A stretch of 64,000 nucleotides of DNA from Acinetobacter sp. ANC 4204 (GTDB lineage Bacteria; Pseudomonadota; Gammaproteobacteria; Pseudomonadales; Moraxellaceae): assembly GCF_002135205.1 (NCBI RefSeq), contig NZ_NEFZ01000002.1, positions 124,001 through 188,000 on the forward strand. The letters are read 5' to 3'. The position numbers and the translations under genes are program-made. Shown piece after piece: positions 36,593 to 47,118 of this stretch. Under the pieces are notes generated by a model that did no database searches, was not told the DNA's origin, and saw only the letters and a list, made by a program, of their open reading frames with translations. How positions within the stretch are numbered: the stretch's first letter is position 1; each line of letters begins with the position of its first letter.

Positions 36593-37609
36593 TTAAACTT
36601 CACTTGGGTTGGTGAGTTCCGTCATCGGCCAACGCGGCGTAGTGGTTACTGCAAGTCCATCTTGCTGCCCTGCTTTTAAGCGCTGATAGCCCGCGAAAGC
36701 AATCATGGCCCCATTATCTGTACACAGTGCAGGCTCCGCATAATAGACTTGAGCGCGAACCTTGGTTAAATCTGCCTCCAAACGTTCCCGTAAACGTCTA
36801 TTGGCACTGACACCACCAGCAATCACTAAACGCTTTAAACCTGTTTGTTTCAGTGCTTTGACTGATTTTTTCACTAAAGTATCCACGATGGCTTCTTGGA
36901 AACTCGCCGCAATATCTGCATCTCGGTTTTCATCACCTAATTTTTTCATTTGCACAGATACGGCTGTTTTTAAACCACTAAATGAAAACTCTAACCCCTG
37001 ATGCAACATTGGACGCGGGAAAGCAAAAGCATTCGGGTCGCCTTGCTCAGCCAGTTTTGAAATATTCGGGCCACCTGGATAAGGTAAACCCATCATTTTC
37101 GCCACTTTATCAAAAGCTTCACCAGCGGCATCATCAATAGATTCGCCTAAAAGCTCGTATTGACCAATACCATAAGCGGCCATGAGCTGAGAATGCCCAC
37201 CTGAAACCAAAAGTGCCACAAAAGGAAATTCAGGTGGTGTCGCTGATAAAAGCGGAGCCAACATATGTCCTTCCATATGGTGTACGCCAATTGCAGGTTT
37301 ATTTAAGGCAAAAGCCAAAGTCCGACCAAATAATGCACCTGTCATAAGTGCGCCCATCAGCCCTGGACCACGTGTATAGGCTACAGCATCTATTTCAGAT
37401 TTATGCACCCTACTTTCCTCAAGCAACTGATTTATGAGGGGAATAAGTTTACGTACATGATCGCGTGAAGCCAACTCAGGCACCACACCACCATACTCTG
37501 CATGCAGTTTAATTTGGCTGTACAGCACTTGCCCACGCAAACCCAACTCGCTGTCATAAAGGGCAAGTCCTGTTTCATCACAAGATGTTTCTAAGCCTAA
37601 AACGATCAT
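36593..37609 (-). CDS. tsaD: tRNA N6-adenosine threonylcarbamoyltransferase TsaD
   Basis: Catalyses threonylcarbamoyl transfer to A37 of ANN-decoding tRNAs with TsaB/TsaE. It is 338 residues from the ATG at 37609 ([13 protein letters not shown]), matching E. coli; the open frame runs 30 codons further upstream but that stretch is not part of the family. Metal-binding HHMEGH is near residue 110, and [19 protein letters not shown] and [10 protein letters not shown] motifs follow. Divergent from rpsU, the widely conserved arrangement. Confidence 0.97.
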   Translation of the reverse strand: MIVLGLETSCDETGLALYDSELGLRGQVLYSQIKLHAEYGGVVPELASRDHVRKLIPLINQLLEESRVHKSEIDAVAYTRGPGLMGALMTGALFGRTLAFALNKPAIGVHHMEGHMLAPLLSATPPEFPFVALLVSGGHSQLMAAYGIGQYELLGESIDDAAGEAFDKVAKMMGLPYPGGPNISKLAEQGDPNAFAFPRPMLHQGLEFSFSGLKTAVSVQMKKLGDENRDADIAASFQEAIVDTLVKKSVKALKQTGLKRLVIAGGVSANRRLRERLEADLTKVRAQVYYAEPALCTDNGAMIAFAGYQRLKAGQQDGLAVTTTPRWPMTELTNPSEV

Positions 37610-37755
37610 TAAACTGCCTATAACCTGTATCAAATCTATTGCGTGAACCATTATAGACTTGTGGTATGAGATGTAAATGAGTAAAATACTGACCTTCACT
37701 TGTGATCATGGGCAATATCGCCCTGATCTTATCCATAACTTAATGAGGATTCTTC

Positions 37756-37971
37756 ATGCCACAAGTTAAATTGAAAGAAGGCGAACCAGTAGACGTAGCT
37801 ATCCGTCGTTTCAAGCGTTCATGCGAAAAAGCGGGTGTTTTGGCTGATGTTCGTAAGCGCGAATTCTACGAGAAACCAACTCAAGAACGTAAGCGCAAAA
37901 AAGCTGCTGCTGTTAAACGCTACCAAAAGAAATTGGCGCGTGAATCAGTACGTACTACTCGCCTTTACTAA
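37756..37971 (+). CDS. rpsU: 30S ribosomal protein S21
   Basis: Small basic ribosomal protein, 71 residues: [20 protein letters not shown] at the N-terminus and a Lys/Arg-rich second half. GAGGAT precedes the ATG. Followed 33 bases later by the yqeY-type gene; dnaG and rpoD, which follow rpsU in enterics, are not here. Confidence 0.98.
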
Positions 37972-38004
37972 GATTAATTTGTGATTGACTGTCTGGACTA
38001 AATA

Positions 38005-38451
38005 ATGACTACTTTAAAAAGCCAAATAACTGAAGTTTTGAAAGCCACTATGCGTGCTAAAGAAATGGATAAGTTAACGGTAATTCGTGGTCTACAGGCA
38101 GCAATTAAGCAAATCGAAGTCGATGAGCGCAAAGAACTTGACGACGCTCAAGTTCTTGCGGTCATTGAAAAACAAATTAAACAACGTAAAGAATCGATCA
38201 AAGCCTTTGAAGGTGCTGGTCGAGAAGATTTAGCTAGTAAGGAACAAGCCGAACTTGAGGTTTTATCTCAATTTCTACCAGAAGCTATGACTGAGGAAGA
38301 ACTTGATTCCATGATTGCGCAAACGATTGCAGCGCAAGAAGCTACTAGCATGAAAGATATGGGTAAGGTGATGAATTCTCTGCGTCCGCTCATAGCCGGG
38401 CGCGCCGATCCTTCTCAAGTTTCAGCTAAAATTAAAGCAAAACTGGCTTAA
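38005..38451 (+). CDS. GatB/YqeY domain-containing protein
   Basis: It is 148 residues. KSQITEVLKATMRAKEM at the N-terminus, helical YqeY domain with ALKQIEVDER-like region, and the C-terminal GKVMNSLRP stretch related to the GatB tail. The domain is thought to bind tRNA, but cellular role is unclear. Forms a likely operon with rpsU, a common pairing. Confidence 0.92.
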   Translation: MTTLKSQITEVLKATMRAKEMDKLTVIRGLQAAIKQIEVDERKELDDAQVLAVIEKQIKQRKESIKAFEGAGREDLASKEQAELEVLSQFLPEAMTEEELDSMIAQTIAAQEATSMKDMGKVMNSLRPLIAGRADPSQVSAKIKAKLA

Positions 38452-38476
38452 TTTAAAAATCTTTAAATCCATTACG

Positions 38477-38505
38477 TTGAACTGACCCTTAAAAAGGCAG
38501 TTCAA
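38477..38505 (+). terminator. Possible terminator after rpsU-yqeY
   Basis: Inverted repeat TTGAACTG / CAGTTCAA with a 13-base loop containing a short CC/GG inner stem. The following T run is short, so this is a moderate call. Confidence 0.45.
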
Positions 38506-38620
38506 AGTTTACTTGTCATAAAAATAATTCTCTCAAATCTTCTCTCTTTTTTATTTTTCAAACAATTATCAATCTCTAATTTATCCCCGTTCAACACACT
38601 ACTTTTTAGCTCAGTTTGGA

Positions 38621-40060
38621 TTAAGCTCTAAATTGTCGATCTTTCTGCATTTGCGTTAAACGCATTTTAATTGTAGCAGACATCGACTCATTATCTTTCG
38701 CTAAACGCTGCGCATGCAATAGTGACTTAATTCCCTCTTCCTCAAAACCCGACCAAAATTGTACCTCAGCCCGGTACCGCAAAACATTAACAGTATGCAT
38801 TGGAGATTGCTTATCTAAGCTCGCTGCTTGTTGCATCAGGCGCCATGCACTTACATCTCTAGGATTGGTATTTAGGAACCGATTTAACACAGGTTGTGCC
38901 AGTTCAGGTCGTTTTTGCTGAATATACACTTCTGCCAACTTATAATTTAAAGCACGATTTTCAGGCATGATACTCGCAGGTGATTGGATCACTGCTAAAG
39001 CCTCATTCACCCGATTTTGCCCAAGTAAAATATCGGTCTGAATCAAGGTTTGCAAATTATGTAATCTTTGATGCGACTTTGCTTGATCTAATACTTGTTG
39101 AGCAAGCTTATAATCACCCTGTTTCACATAAAAACTAGCCAAAGCTAGCTCTGCTGCATAATTGTTCTGGTTTACTAACGTCTGTAATTGCTGCTCTGTG
39201 GCTTGATTGGAAGCGACCAAGGTGTATAACTTTAGGATTTCAAAGTCTTCATCACGCCAAGAAGACTTCACTTTAGGCAGCTGATTTGCTCTGAGCCTCG
39301 CTTCACTCATTCGTTCCGTTGTCAGTGGATGTGTGAGCCAAAAGTCAGGCAAAAAGCTCACTCGACTAGTCGCACGATGCATCACTTCAAAAAAGTCAGC
39401 CATACTCTGCGGGTTATAACCCGCACCATACATATATTGCATACCTATACGGTCAGCTTCACGCTCTTGGTTCCGGCTATAGGACAACTGCTTGTCCATC
39501 ATCGCAGCCTGTGTACCCACCATCACGGCAGAACCCACATCCCCATCTGCTTTTGAAGCAACCAAAGCACCCACCAAAATACCGGCCAAAGCAAGTAAGC
39601 CCTGCCCCTTAAATGCTTCCTGTGAACGACTGTAGTGGCGCTGTGTGACGTGCGCAATCTCATGCGCCATAACACCTGCCACTTCGTCCATATTATTGGC
39701 ATTGGTGATCAAGCCTGCATTTAATGCAAACAAACCACCTGGGACTGCAAAAGCATTAATTTGTGGATCATCTATCACAACCAGACCGATCGGCTGTCCA
39801 AGTTGAGTTTGACTCAAAATATTGGAAAAAGCCTTCAACAATTGATCTTCCAACCAAGTGTTTTGCATAACTGGAAGCTGACGGTGCACTTCACGATAGA
39901 CTTTCTCTCCAATATAACGCTCGTTATATTGGTCAATAAAACCTATACCCGAACCAATTTCAGGTACATTGAATTGGGGCGCAGTTGTTGAGAATTGATT
40001 TTCTGCAAAACCAACAGTCGAAATTAGACTTAAACTGTATGCACACAGAAAACGTTTCAA
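38621..40060 (-). CDS. BepA-like periplasmic M48 metalloprotease with TPR region
   Basis: It is 479 residues. A signal peptide ends near VGFAENQ. The M48 zinc motif HEIAH is in GVMAHEIAHVTQ near residue 135, with the third ligand Glu in EREADRIG near 200. The second half is TPR-like. E. coli BepA (YfgC) helps assemble LptD and degrades misfolded outer-membrane proteins, a plausible role here too. Translation begins at TTG, needed to give the signal peptide, behind GGGGTGAGGG. Confidence 0.9.
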   Translation of the reverse strand: MKRFLCAYSLSLISTVGFAENQFSTTAPQFNVPEIGSGIGFIDQYNERYIGEKVYREVHRQLPVMQNTWLEDQLLKAFSNILSQTQLGQPIGLVVIDDPQINAFAVPGGLFALNAGLITNANNMDEVAGVMAHEIAHVTQRHYSRSQEAFKGQGLLALAGILVGALVASKADGDVGSAVMVGTQAAMMDKQLSYSRNQEREADRIGMQYMYGAGYNPQSMADFFEVMHRATSRVSFLPDFWLTHPLTTERMSEARLRANQLPKVKSSWRDEDFEILKLYTLVASNQATEQQLQTLVNQNNYAAELALASFYVKQGDYKLAQQVLDQAKSHQRLHNLQTLIQTDILLGQNRVNEALAVIQSPASIMPENRALNYKLAEVYIQQKRPELAQPVLNRFLNTNPRDVSAWRLMQQAASLDKQSPMHTVNVLRYRAEVQFWSGFEEEGIKSLLHAQRLAKDNESMSATIKMRLTQMQKDRQFRA

Positions 40061-40144
40061 CCCTCACCCCAACTTTGTTTAAAGGAATAAAATCACTATA
40101 ACATTGATAATTGAATGAAAATGCAATGAAGTGTTATCAATTTT

Positions 40145-41113
40145 TTATTTAAATTCAGGGTTCACCAGATATTGTGGCTGATCTCCATCCAAGGCTTTTA
40201 CTAAGTTTTGATACGCTAATTCTGCCATCTTTTTACGAGTTACTTCTGTTGCAGAGCCAATATGTGGCAAAGTCACGACATTCGGTAATTGAAACAGACC
40301 AGAGTCTTGCAAAGGCTCTTGATCATAGACATCCAGACCTGCTGCAAAAATTTGCTTTTGTTCTAATGCTTGAATCAGTGCTTGCTCATCCACCACTGCA
40401 CCGCGAGAAACATTGACAAAAACCGCATGCGGTTTCATTTTCTCAAAGGCTTTAGCATCAATCAAATGCTTGGTATGTGCATTCAAATCAACGGCTACCA
40501 CCACAAAGTCAGACTGCACCAGCAGCTCATCCAACCCACAGAAACGCGCATTTAAGGCTTGTGCTAATTCTAATTTTTCATGACGACCATGATATAAAAT
40601 ATTCATGTTAAAACCATGAAAACCTCGACGTGCTATCGCAGCACCAATATTCCCCAAGCCAATAATTCCCAAGTTTTGTCCAAAAATTTCTTGACCAAAC
40701 TGTGCTTGACCCACGGTTCTTAGCCATTGTCCAGTTTTGGTCCACTGATCTAAATAGGGCACTTGACGCGCTGCACTCATCAATAGAGTAAAAGCCAAAT
40801 CTGCTGTCGCATTGGTTAACACATGTGGCGTATGGCTCAGCCAAACTTTTGCTTGATTAAGATAGCTCAAGTCATAGTTATCATAACCAACACTAACACT
40901 AGATATAATTTTGAGCTGTTTCGCAGTTTCTAGGTTATTTTGATTGAGTACGCGCCCTGCGCCAATCATGCCATCCGCATTCGCAACTTGCTCACGGATT
41001 TGCATATTAACATCACCCTCTTTCGGGTTGATGACCACCACGTGATAACGCTGCTTTAGGCGCTCCAATACTTCTGTATCAATTTGACTAAAAACAACGA
41101 CTTTTTGCTTCAT
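40145..41113 (-). CDS. 2-hydroxyacid dehydrogenase, GhrB/TkrA-like (glyoxylate/2-ketogluconate reductase)
   Basis: About 322 residues, D-isomer 2-hydroxyacid dehydrogenase family. NAD(P)-binding GLGNIGAAIARR is near residue 150. Catalytic Arg is in NVSRGAVVDE, Glu in DVYDQEPL and His in LPHIGSAT. It most resembles E. coli GhrB in gene length and motifs; exact substrate uncertain. The start at 41113 (MKQKVVVF) lies two bases after the HolD-like gene stop; a longer frame to 41155 would overlap that gene. Confidence 0.9.
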   Translation of the reverse strand: MKQKVVVFSQIDTEVLERLKQRYHVVVINPKEGDVNMQIREQVANADGMIGAGRVLNQNNLETAKQLKIISSVSVGYDNYDLSYLNQAKVWLSHTPHVLTNATADLAFTLLMSAARQVPYLDQWTKTGQWLRTVGQAQFGQEIFGQNLGIIGLGNIGAAIARRGFHGFNMNILYHGRHEKLELAQALNARFCGLDELLVQSDFVVVAVDLNAHTKHLIDAKAFEKMKPHAVFVNVSRGAVVDEQALIQALEQKQIFAAGLDVYDQEPLQDSGLFQLPNVVTLPHIGSATEVTRKKMAELAYQNLVKALDGDQPQYLVNPEFK

Positions 41114-41115
41114 AT

Positions 41116-41781
41116 CTATTCCGTATTGGGTTGTTTTACTCGCATCATTTGCCACAGCGCTTTTTTCAACAAAGACTGATCCAGCATTTCTTGCAAACTT
41201 GCTACTTGTGTGAATTTTACACCATTAGCATTTGGTATGGCACCCAGTGCAATGACTGTCTTCCCCTGACTTAAGCCATCAAAGAAACCTTGGATATAAC
41301 TTTGCACGCCACGCCCATCTTGTAAATTAAGCAAAGGGAATGGCCAATTCAACGCATACTTTTGCGCAGGTAAAGCTTGTACGATATTTTGCCAAAGTTG
41401 TTGCTGCTCGGCACTCAACGAAGAAGCATCTATGACCAAAGCACAATGCGCCAAGGTAATCGCCTGTAACTGAAAAGCATCAACATGCATTGTCTCTCGG
41501 ACAATCTCTTCTTTGTTCGCTGTAACAACTTCTTGTTGGATCGGCTGTGTTACAATTTCAGCAGATGGCGTTGGATGCGGATTCTTTTTTTGAATCAGCG
41601 GACGTTCAATCGTTATTTCTGCATTGGGTTGAACCTGAGACACAATAATTTCAGAAATACGTTCCGCACTGTTTTGATCTCTCCAAATCGAAGGTGCAAC
41701 ATTTTGTTGAGACGGCAGTGATCGCGGAACCCATAAATCAATTCCTAAACCTGCCAAAACCTCACGCTGATGCCCGATCAT
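41116..41781 (-). CDS. HolD-like protein, candidate DNA polymerase III psi subunit
   Basis: It is 221 residues. The ends resemble E. coli HolD (psi): an N-terminal QREVLAGLGIDLWVPR like the clamp-loader-binding tail, and a C-terminal LLKKALWQMM like the ALWQQI helix that contacts chi; NWPFPLL in the middle recalls a conserved NSW-type segment. Residues about 25-95 are a low-complexity linker rich in Gln, Glu, Ile and Pro, making it longer than the 137-residue E. coli protein. HolD diverges strongly across gammaproteobacteria, so this is a tentative call. It is two bases upstream of the reductase. Confidence 0.5.
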   Translation of the reverse strand: MIGHQREVLAGLGIDLWVPRSLPSQQNVAPSIWRDQNSAERISEIIVSQVQPNAEITIERPLIQKKNPHPTPSAEIVTQPIQQEVVTANKEEIVRETMHVDAFQLQAITLAHCALVIDASSLSAEQQQLWQNIVQALPAQKYALNWPFPLLNLQDGRGVQSYIQGFFDGLSQGKTVIALGAIPNANGVKFTQVASLQEMLDQSLLKKALWQMMRVKQPNTE

Positions 41782-41902
41782 CTTTTTACTTCACCTACCG
41801 ATCAATGCTTATTCTAACGACAAATGCCCAGAGATGCTTTGCTTTTCACATGGTATTGCATACTCAATAGGCAAATACTGCCCCCCATAAGTGTCCAATC
41901 TA

Positions 41903-43789
41903 CTAAACAATCATCAAGCGGTTTTTCTTCTGCATTTGCTCAACGATCTCTTCACTATCAAAACCAAGACGCCAATAGAGCAACTCTAAAACATCTTGCT
42001 CATCTTGAGTAATGATGCGGTCATTCCACAAACAAATTTCAGCCACCCCCAAGATGCTTAAACGATCTCGGAGTAGAAGCCCAGCCATATCATTTAAAAT
42101 TTCTGCCAAATCAATCGGCTCATCTGAAATTTCTGCATATTGCTCCAACTCTTGAAGGGTTAGAACCCGACGTAAAATTTTCTCACGTACTTCCAATTGC
42201 GTTTCACTATTGATTTGCTGTACATGCAACAGCGCATCAATCAAGCGCACAATCTGCGGTTTAACTTCATCCAGTGCGGCTGGCGTATGCACAGGCAATA
42301 GATTCAATTCAAATTTAACCCGTTCTAGCAACAAAGCATCCAAAAGACCGATTTCCCCATCCTCCTGAATAATTCTCGCCAGTTTCAGTAAAAACTGACG
42401 TGCAATCGTGGCAGGCATCCCCCCAATATTTAGACAGGCCTCATGGAAAATAGAAATGTGCACACGTCCATCAAGATTTAATAGTGAGTCAACAATGGCA
42501 CGACTGACTTCCGCTTCAGCAGGGATAAATTCACGAAACTGGCGAATCATGAGAATCGCGACCATTAATTCGCGCGAACCTGTTGCAGTCTGTAACGCAC
42601 GCTGAATCAACTCTGGACGTTCAATATGTGCACGTACTTCAGGGTTCAATGGTTTAATCGCATCTTTAATCGCAAAACTAATAGGGGATAGTCGCAGCAA
42701 AGGTAAAGGCTGTGGAGACGTCCACGGTGCTTGAAAGTCGGTATATTGCTCCTCTAAGGACCGAAACAAGCCAAACAAAGGACGATTACGTAATTTCTCT
42801 AAATTTTCAAGTTGTATATCTTGTACCAAATTCGGATTCATTTCATAAATACGCTCTTCAATACTTGGATGAATATTCATCCAGCTCTGAGCGCTTAAAG
42901 AGTTAGCAAAACACATATGTGCAATCGACTCCGAATATTCACTATGAATTTGCGAGCCTGCATGATGCACATAAATCCGCATTAGTGTTTGAATATTGGC
43001 ATCGTTTTGCATCAGGCGGCGCGTTTTCATGTCATTTTTTAGAGTTCGCCCGCCCAAGGTTAAAAACTTGATACAACGTGTGACCAATACACCTAAACTG
43101 CCCACCAACCAAATTACACCACCTGTTGCAACAAATGTCGTCTCAAAACCTTGTGACTTTTTATGATGAGTTGAAAAGCCCAATTTAGCAATTTTACTGC
43201 CCCACTGACTAAAGGTGGTTAAGGCACTATATAGAATTTTCAGACGTGTATTTTCTGCTGTTTCACCTGATAGAATTTGGTTAAATTCATGATTTAACAG
43301 ACCAGTCAGCTCAAGCTCATCGAGGTTTTGTAAGGCACCCCATGTTATAATAATTGCAATATTTTTCGGCTCAAAACCCGCAGTCAATGCATTGACCCCT
43401 ACTTCATCAGGCAAAACATAGATCGCAGGGGTTTCTATTAAAAAAGTATCTGCTAATTTTTCAGTAATTTTCAGCGCAATACTTTCTTCAGGTGTGCTTT
43501 CAATCAAACTTAAACGTCGTGCACGCAGTTGCTTTGCTAAGCTATGTCCCCCTGAGCGAAACACATACAATTCATAAACAACTGAATAGCCCATTATGAG
43601 GAGCAATACACCAATTAAGTAAACACTCAAGCTGTGCCAAAAAATGCTTTGGCTCGGGTCAAAGTAAAAAACGAGAAGACCAACCACCGTATTTAAAATA
43701 AACAATGACAAGAGCACTGCAAGCATACAAATACTCGCAGACCACAACATATTTTTATTCTTTATGATTGAATAACTTACACCTTTCAA
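41903..43789 (-). CDS. Membrane protein related to M48 peptidases, with altered zinc motif
   Basis: It is 628 residues. Two or more hydrophobic segments precede a peptidase-like region with EVGVNALTAGFEPKN and LTGLLNHEFNQILSGE, where the zinc motif HExxH reads HEFNQ: the second His is Gln (codon CAA). A later membrane segment (VATGGVIWLVGSLG) and HPSIEERI, typical of M48 proteins, follow, then a long helical C-terminal region of unknown role. It may have lost protease activity. Frame starts at TTG behind AAGGGA; an ATG at 43750 is an alternative start. Confidence 0.8.
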   Translation of the reverse strand: MKGVSYSIIKNKNMLWSASICMLAVLLSLFILNTVVGLLVFYFDPSQSIFWHSLSVYLIGVLLLIMGYSVVYELYVFRSGGHSLAKQLRARRLSLIESTPEESIALKITEKLADTFLIETPAIYVLPDEVGVNALTAGFEPKNIAIIITWGALQNLDELELTGLLNHEFNQILSGETAENTRLKILYSALTTFSQWGSKIAKLGFSTHHKKSQGFETTFVATGGVIWLVGSLGVLVTRCIKFLTLGGRTLKNDMKTRRLMQNDANIQTLMRIYVHHAGSQIHSEYSESIAHMCFANSLSAQSWMNIHPSIEERIYEMNPNLVQDIQLENLEKLRNRPLFGLFRSLEEQYTDFQAPWTSPQPLPLLRLSPISFAIKDAIKPLNPEVRAHIERPELIQRALQTATGSRELMVAILMIRQFREFIPAEAEVSRAIVDSLLNLDGRVHISIFHEACLNIGGMPATIARQFLLKLARIIQEDGEIGLLDALLLERVKFELNLLPVHTPAALDEVKPQIVRLIDALLHVQQINSETQLEVREKILRRVLTLQELEQYAEISDEPIDLAEILNDMAGLLLRDRLSILGVAEICLWNDRIITQDEQDVLELLYWRLGFDSEEIVEQMQKKNRLMIV

Positions 43790-43835
43790 TGTAAATCCCT
43801 TTTCTTACATTGCCTAATCAAATCCATCATAAATG

Positions 43836-43860
43836 AAAAAAGCGGGAAACTCCCGCTTTT
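43836..43860 (-). terminator. Rho-independent terminator downstream of purF
   Basis: AAAAGCGGGA-AAC-TCCCGCTTTT, a perfect stem flanked by A/T runs, between the M48-like gene and purF. It can act in both directions. Confidence 0.9.
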
Positions 43861-43876
43861 CTCCACGCTAAATCGC

Positions 43877-45412
43877 TTAGACTTCTTTTACACCCGTCAA
43901 ATCAACAGAAGCTGCATCAATATTGACGTCAATATAACTGTCTTTTTTCTTCGATGTTTCGCGACGTTTCGCTTGTAATTCATTTAAATATGCTTCATCA
44001 ATACCGCCTGCAACATATTTACCATCAAATACAGAGCAATCAAACTCTTTCAAATCAGGCACTTTACTGGTACGCACAGCCGCTTTTAAGTCTTCCAAAT
44101 CTTGGAAAATCAAACGATCAGCACCAATAATTTCACGAATTTCTTCCACACTGCGATCTGATGCAATGAGCTCATCTTTCGCAGGCATATCAATACCATA
44201 GACGTTTGGATATTTCACCATTGGTGCAGCAGAAGCAAAGAAAACTTTTTTCGCACCCGCATCACGTGCCATTTGGATAATTTCGTTACACGTAGTACCA
44301 CGTACAATTGAGTCATCTACCAACAGTACATTTTTACCTTGGAACTCTAGTTCAACAGGGTTGAGCTTTTGACGCACTGATTTTTTACGTAGTTGCTGAC
44401 CTGGCATAATAAAGGTACGGCCAATATAACGGTTCTTCATAAAGCCTTCGCGGAACTTCACGCCTAACATATTTGCAAGTTCAAGCGCTGAAGTACGTGA
44501 AGTATCAGGAATTGGAATCACCACATCAATGTCATGCTCTTCACTCCACTCCGTCAGGATTTTCTGAGCAAGTTTTTCGCCCATTTTTAAACGTGCTTTG
44601 TAGACTGAAATACCATCAATGATTGCATCTGGACGCGCAAAGTACACGTATTCAAAAATACATGGACGATATTCAGGCGCTTCAGCACATTGCTTAGTAA
44701 ACATCTGACCTTTCGAGTCGATAAAGATCGCTTCACCTGGGGCAATATCACGCTCAACCTTAAAGCCAAGTGCCGTAATAGCAACTGATTCAGATGCAAT
44801 GATGTATTCCATCCCAGCATCAGTTTCCCGCGAGCCATAAATGAGTGGACGAATACCATTTGGATCACGAAAACCCACTAAACCGTGGCCTGTAAGCATC
44901 GCAACTACAGCATAACCACCTTTACAACGCTGATGTACTTTGCTGACTACGTGGAAAATATCGTCCGCCGTAGGCATCAATTTACCGCGTTTTTGTAGCT
45001 CGTGTGCAAACACGTTTAACAGCACTTCCGAGTCTGAATCTGTATTCATATGACGTAAGTCTGTTTTGAACAGATCATCATGAATTTCTTCAGCATTGGT
45101 TAAGTTACCATTATGCGCTAACGTGATCCCATAAGGTGAGTTCACATAGAAAGGCTGCGCTTCAGCGCTGCTCGATGAACCCGCCGTAGGATAACGTACA
45201 TGGCCAATACCGTAATTACCTTGTAATGCACGCATATGGCGAGTATGGAACACATCGCGAACCATGCCATTGTCTTTACGTAAAAATAAACGACCTTCGT
45301 GGCAGGTTACTATCCCAGCTGCATCTTGCCCACGATGTTGTAACATCGTTAATGCATCAAACAACATTTGGTTAACAGCTGATTTACCAGCTATACCAAC
45401 TACTCCACACAT
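43877..45412 (-). CDS. purF: Amidophosphoribosyltransferase
   Basis: First step of purine synthesis: transfers glutamine ammonia to PRPP. It is 511 residues. MCGVVGIAG exposes the N-terminal nucleophile Cys after Met removal; the glutaminase half is followed by the phosphoribosyltransferase motif [13 protein letters not shown] near residue 365. No propeptide or Bacillus-type iron-sulfur extension evident. It lies 24 bases after cvpA, the conserved cvpA-purF pair. Confidence 0.98.
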   Translation of the reverse strand: MCGVVGIAGKSAVNQMLFDALTMLQHRGQDAAGIVTCHEGRLFLRKDNGMVRDVFHTRHMRALQGNYGIGHVRYPTAGSSSSAEAQPFYVNSPYGITLAHNGNLTNAEEIHDDLFKTDLRHMNTDSDSEVLLNVFAHELQKRGKLMPTADDIFHVVSKVHQRCKGGYAVVAMLTGHGLVGFRDPNGIRPLIYGSRETDAGMEYIIASESVAITALGFKVERDIAPGEAIFIDSKGQMFTKQCAEAPEYRPCIFEYVYFARPDAIIDGISVYKARLKMGEKLAQKILTEWSEEHDIDVVIPIPDTSRTSALELANMLGVKFREGFMKNRYIGRTFIMPGQQLRKKSVRQKLNPVELEFQGKNVLLVDDSIVRGTTCNEIIQMARDAGAKKVFFASAAPMVKYPNVYGIDMPAKDELIASDRSVEEIREIIGADRLIFQDLEDLKAAVRTSKVPDLKEFDCSVFDGKYVAGGIDEAYLNELQAKRRETSKKKDSYIDVNIDAASVDLTGVKEV

Positions 45413-45436
45413 AGCAACCTCGCAGACAAGCTAGGA

Positions 45437-46021
45437 TTAATAAAAAGGATTATTTGTTGACTCACCCTGCCCCTCAGCATTTTTCGAGGAAATTTTAGGT
45501 GAAGAATCTGAAGATACATGTGCATCTTCAGACTTGATATGTGACATAGCCTCATTGGCCGCTTCTTTTGAAAGCTGCATCGCAAAAGGCGCGTAAGGCA
45601 AAAGTGTTTGTACAAACTTGGATTGTTTCCAATATGGAGACGTTTCTACCCAAGATCCCACACCTTGCATCGTAATCAGAACAATTAACAACCCTTTTAA
45701 AGAACCAAACGCACCACCGGCTAAACGATTCAAAGGTCCGAGTTTTAAGCTCTTTAAGATGTTGTTGAGTAATGCCGTGACGAACCACGTCAAAACCACA
45801 ATAACCAATACAATAAATGCAAAAGCTGCAATTTTTTGAACCACTGGATCTTCACTGAGTGAGACCATCGAAGGTGCTAGGACAGTTGCAAATTTCGCAC
45901 CTAAAATCAGTGCTAGAATCCATCCTATCAAGTTCGCAAAGGCTTTGACAAATCCTTGACGCAAACCGTTAAGCCCTCCAATGAGCAATATAATCAATAT
46001 GAAGATATCAATGGCATTCAT
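45437..46021 (-). CDS. cvpA: CvpA family membrane protein
   Basis: It is 194 residues with about four membrane helices in the first 125 residues ([19 protein letters not shown] at the start) and a soluble Ser/Glu-rich C-terminal tail. Required for colicin V production in E. coli; in enterics tied to envelope stress tolerance. It overlaps pyrD by four bases (ATGA) and precedes purF, so pyrD-cvpA-purF is one transcription unit. Confidence 0.93.
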   Translation of the reverse strand: MNAIDIFILIILLIGGLNGLRQGFVKAFANLIGWILALILGAKFATVLAPSMVSLSEDPVVQKIAAFAFIVLVIVVLTWFVTALLNNILKSLKLGPLNRLAGGAFGSLKGLLIVLITMQGVGSWVETSPYWKQSKFVQTLLPYAPFAMQLSKEAANEAMSHIKSEDAHVSSDSSPKISSKNAEGQGESTNNPFY

Positions 46022-47028
46022 GTTGTTTTCAGTGCGGCGACGCAGTCTTGAATTAAAGTTGGCCCTGTATAGATGAGGCCACTATAAACTTGTACAAGGC
46101 TTGCACCTGCATTTTGTTTTGCAACAGCCTGCTCACCCGATAAAATTCCACCCACACCAATCAACGGAATTTGACCCTTCAAAGCATCAGCAAACGCTTT
46201 TAAACACGCTGTACTTTTTTCAAATACAGGTGCACCAGACAAACCACCTGCTTCATCACCAAACGGTAAGTTTTCCACACCCTCGCGTGATAAAGTCGTA
46301 TTGGTCACGATCAGGCCATCAATTTTAAACTGAAGCAATTGTTTCGCAATAAACTGAATATCTTCCGCTTCCAAATCTGGAGCAACTTTAAGCACCAAAG
46401 GCACATAATGTTGTTGCTCTTCTGCGAGTTCCAGTTGACGTTTTTTCAATGTTTCTAATAGTTCTGTCAGCGCATCGCCGCTTTGTAGACTACGTAGGTT
46501 TTTAGTGTTTGGAGAGGAAATATTGACCGTAATATAAGAGGCATAGTTATAGACTTTTTCTAAACAAATCAAATAGTCATCTACTGCTTTTTCTACTGGA
46601 GTATCGGCATTTTTACCAATATTAATGCCCAGAACACCTTTAAATTTTGCTGCTTTGACATTTTCAATCAGTTGATCCACGCCATCATTGTTAAAACCCA
46701 TACGGTTAATAATAGCTTTGGCTTGCGGAACACGGAACAAACGTGGCAAAGGATTCCCTGCCTGAGGACGTGGGGTAATGGTTCCAATCTCAATAAAACC
46801 AAAACCCAAACCTGCCAGTGCGTCAATATAAGCACCATTTTTATCTAGGCCAGCAGCTAAACCCACAGGATTAGGGAATTCGATGCCCATACATGTCACC
46901 GGTTTAGCCGCTATATTTTGACGCATTAAGCCAACTTTATGTGTCAATTTCAATAGCGATAATGTTAGCTCATGTGCACGCTCTGGTGCTAAAGTAAACA
47001 ACAAAGGGCGGGCAAGAGAATACAACAT
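46018..47028 (-). CDS. pyrD: Dihydroorotate dehydrogenase (quinone), class 2
   Basis: Membrane-associated flavoenzyme of pyrimidine synthesis. It is 336 residues. FMN-contact regions [40 protein letters not shown] (catalytic Ser) and [12 protein letters not shown] are present, and the N-terminal helix region is that of class 2 enzymes. Start of the pyrD-cvpA-purF unit. Confidence 0.97.
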   Translation of the reverse strand: MLYSLARPLLFTLAPERAHELTLSLLKLTHKVGLMRQNIAAKPVTCMGIEFPNPVGLAAGLDKNGAYIDALAGLGFGFIEIGTITPRPQAGNPLPRLFRVPQAKAIINRMGFNNDGVDQLIENVKAAKFKGVLGINIGKNADTPVEKAVDDYLICLEKVYNYASYITVNISSPNTKNLRSLQSGDALTELLETLKKRQLELAEEQQHYVPLVLKVAPDLEAEDIQFIAKQLLQFKIDGLIVTNTTLSREGVENLPFGDEAGGLSGAPVFEKSTACLKAFADALKGQIPLIGVGGILSGEQAVAKQNAGASLVQVYSGLIYTGPTLIQDCVAALKTT

Positions 47029-47118
47029 ATCTGCAAAAGTCTACTGCTTTTTAAGTCGCCATATTATAGGCATAGCCTAGCTAAAACACCATGCCTCGTC
47101 TGGCTTTATTTTTAGCGA

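Noticed and set aside
37610..37699. 30-codon N-terminal extension of tsaD
   Set aside because: Not part of the family, hydrophobic chance translation of the promoter region; the ATG at 37609 gives the normal start.
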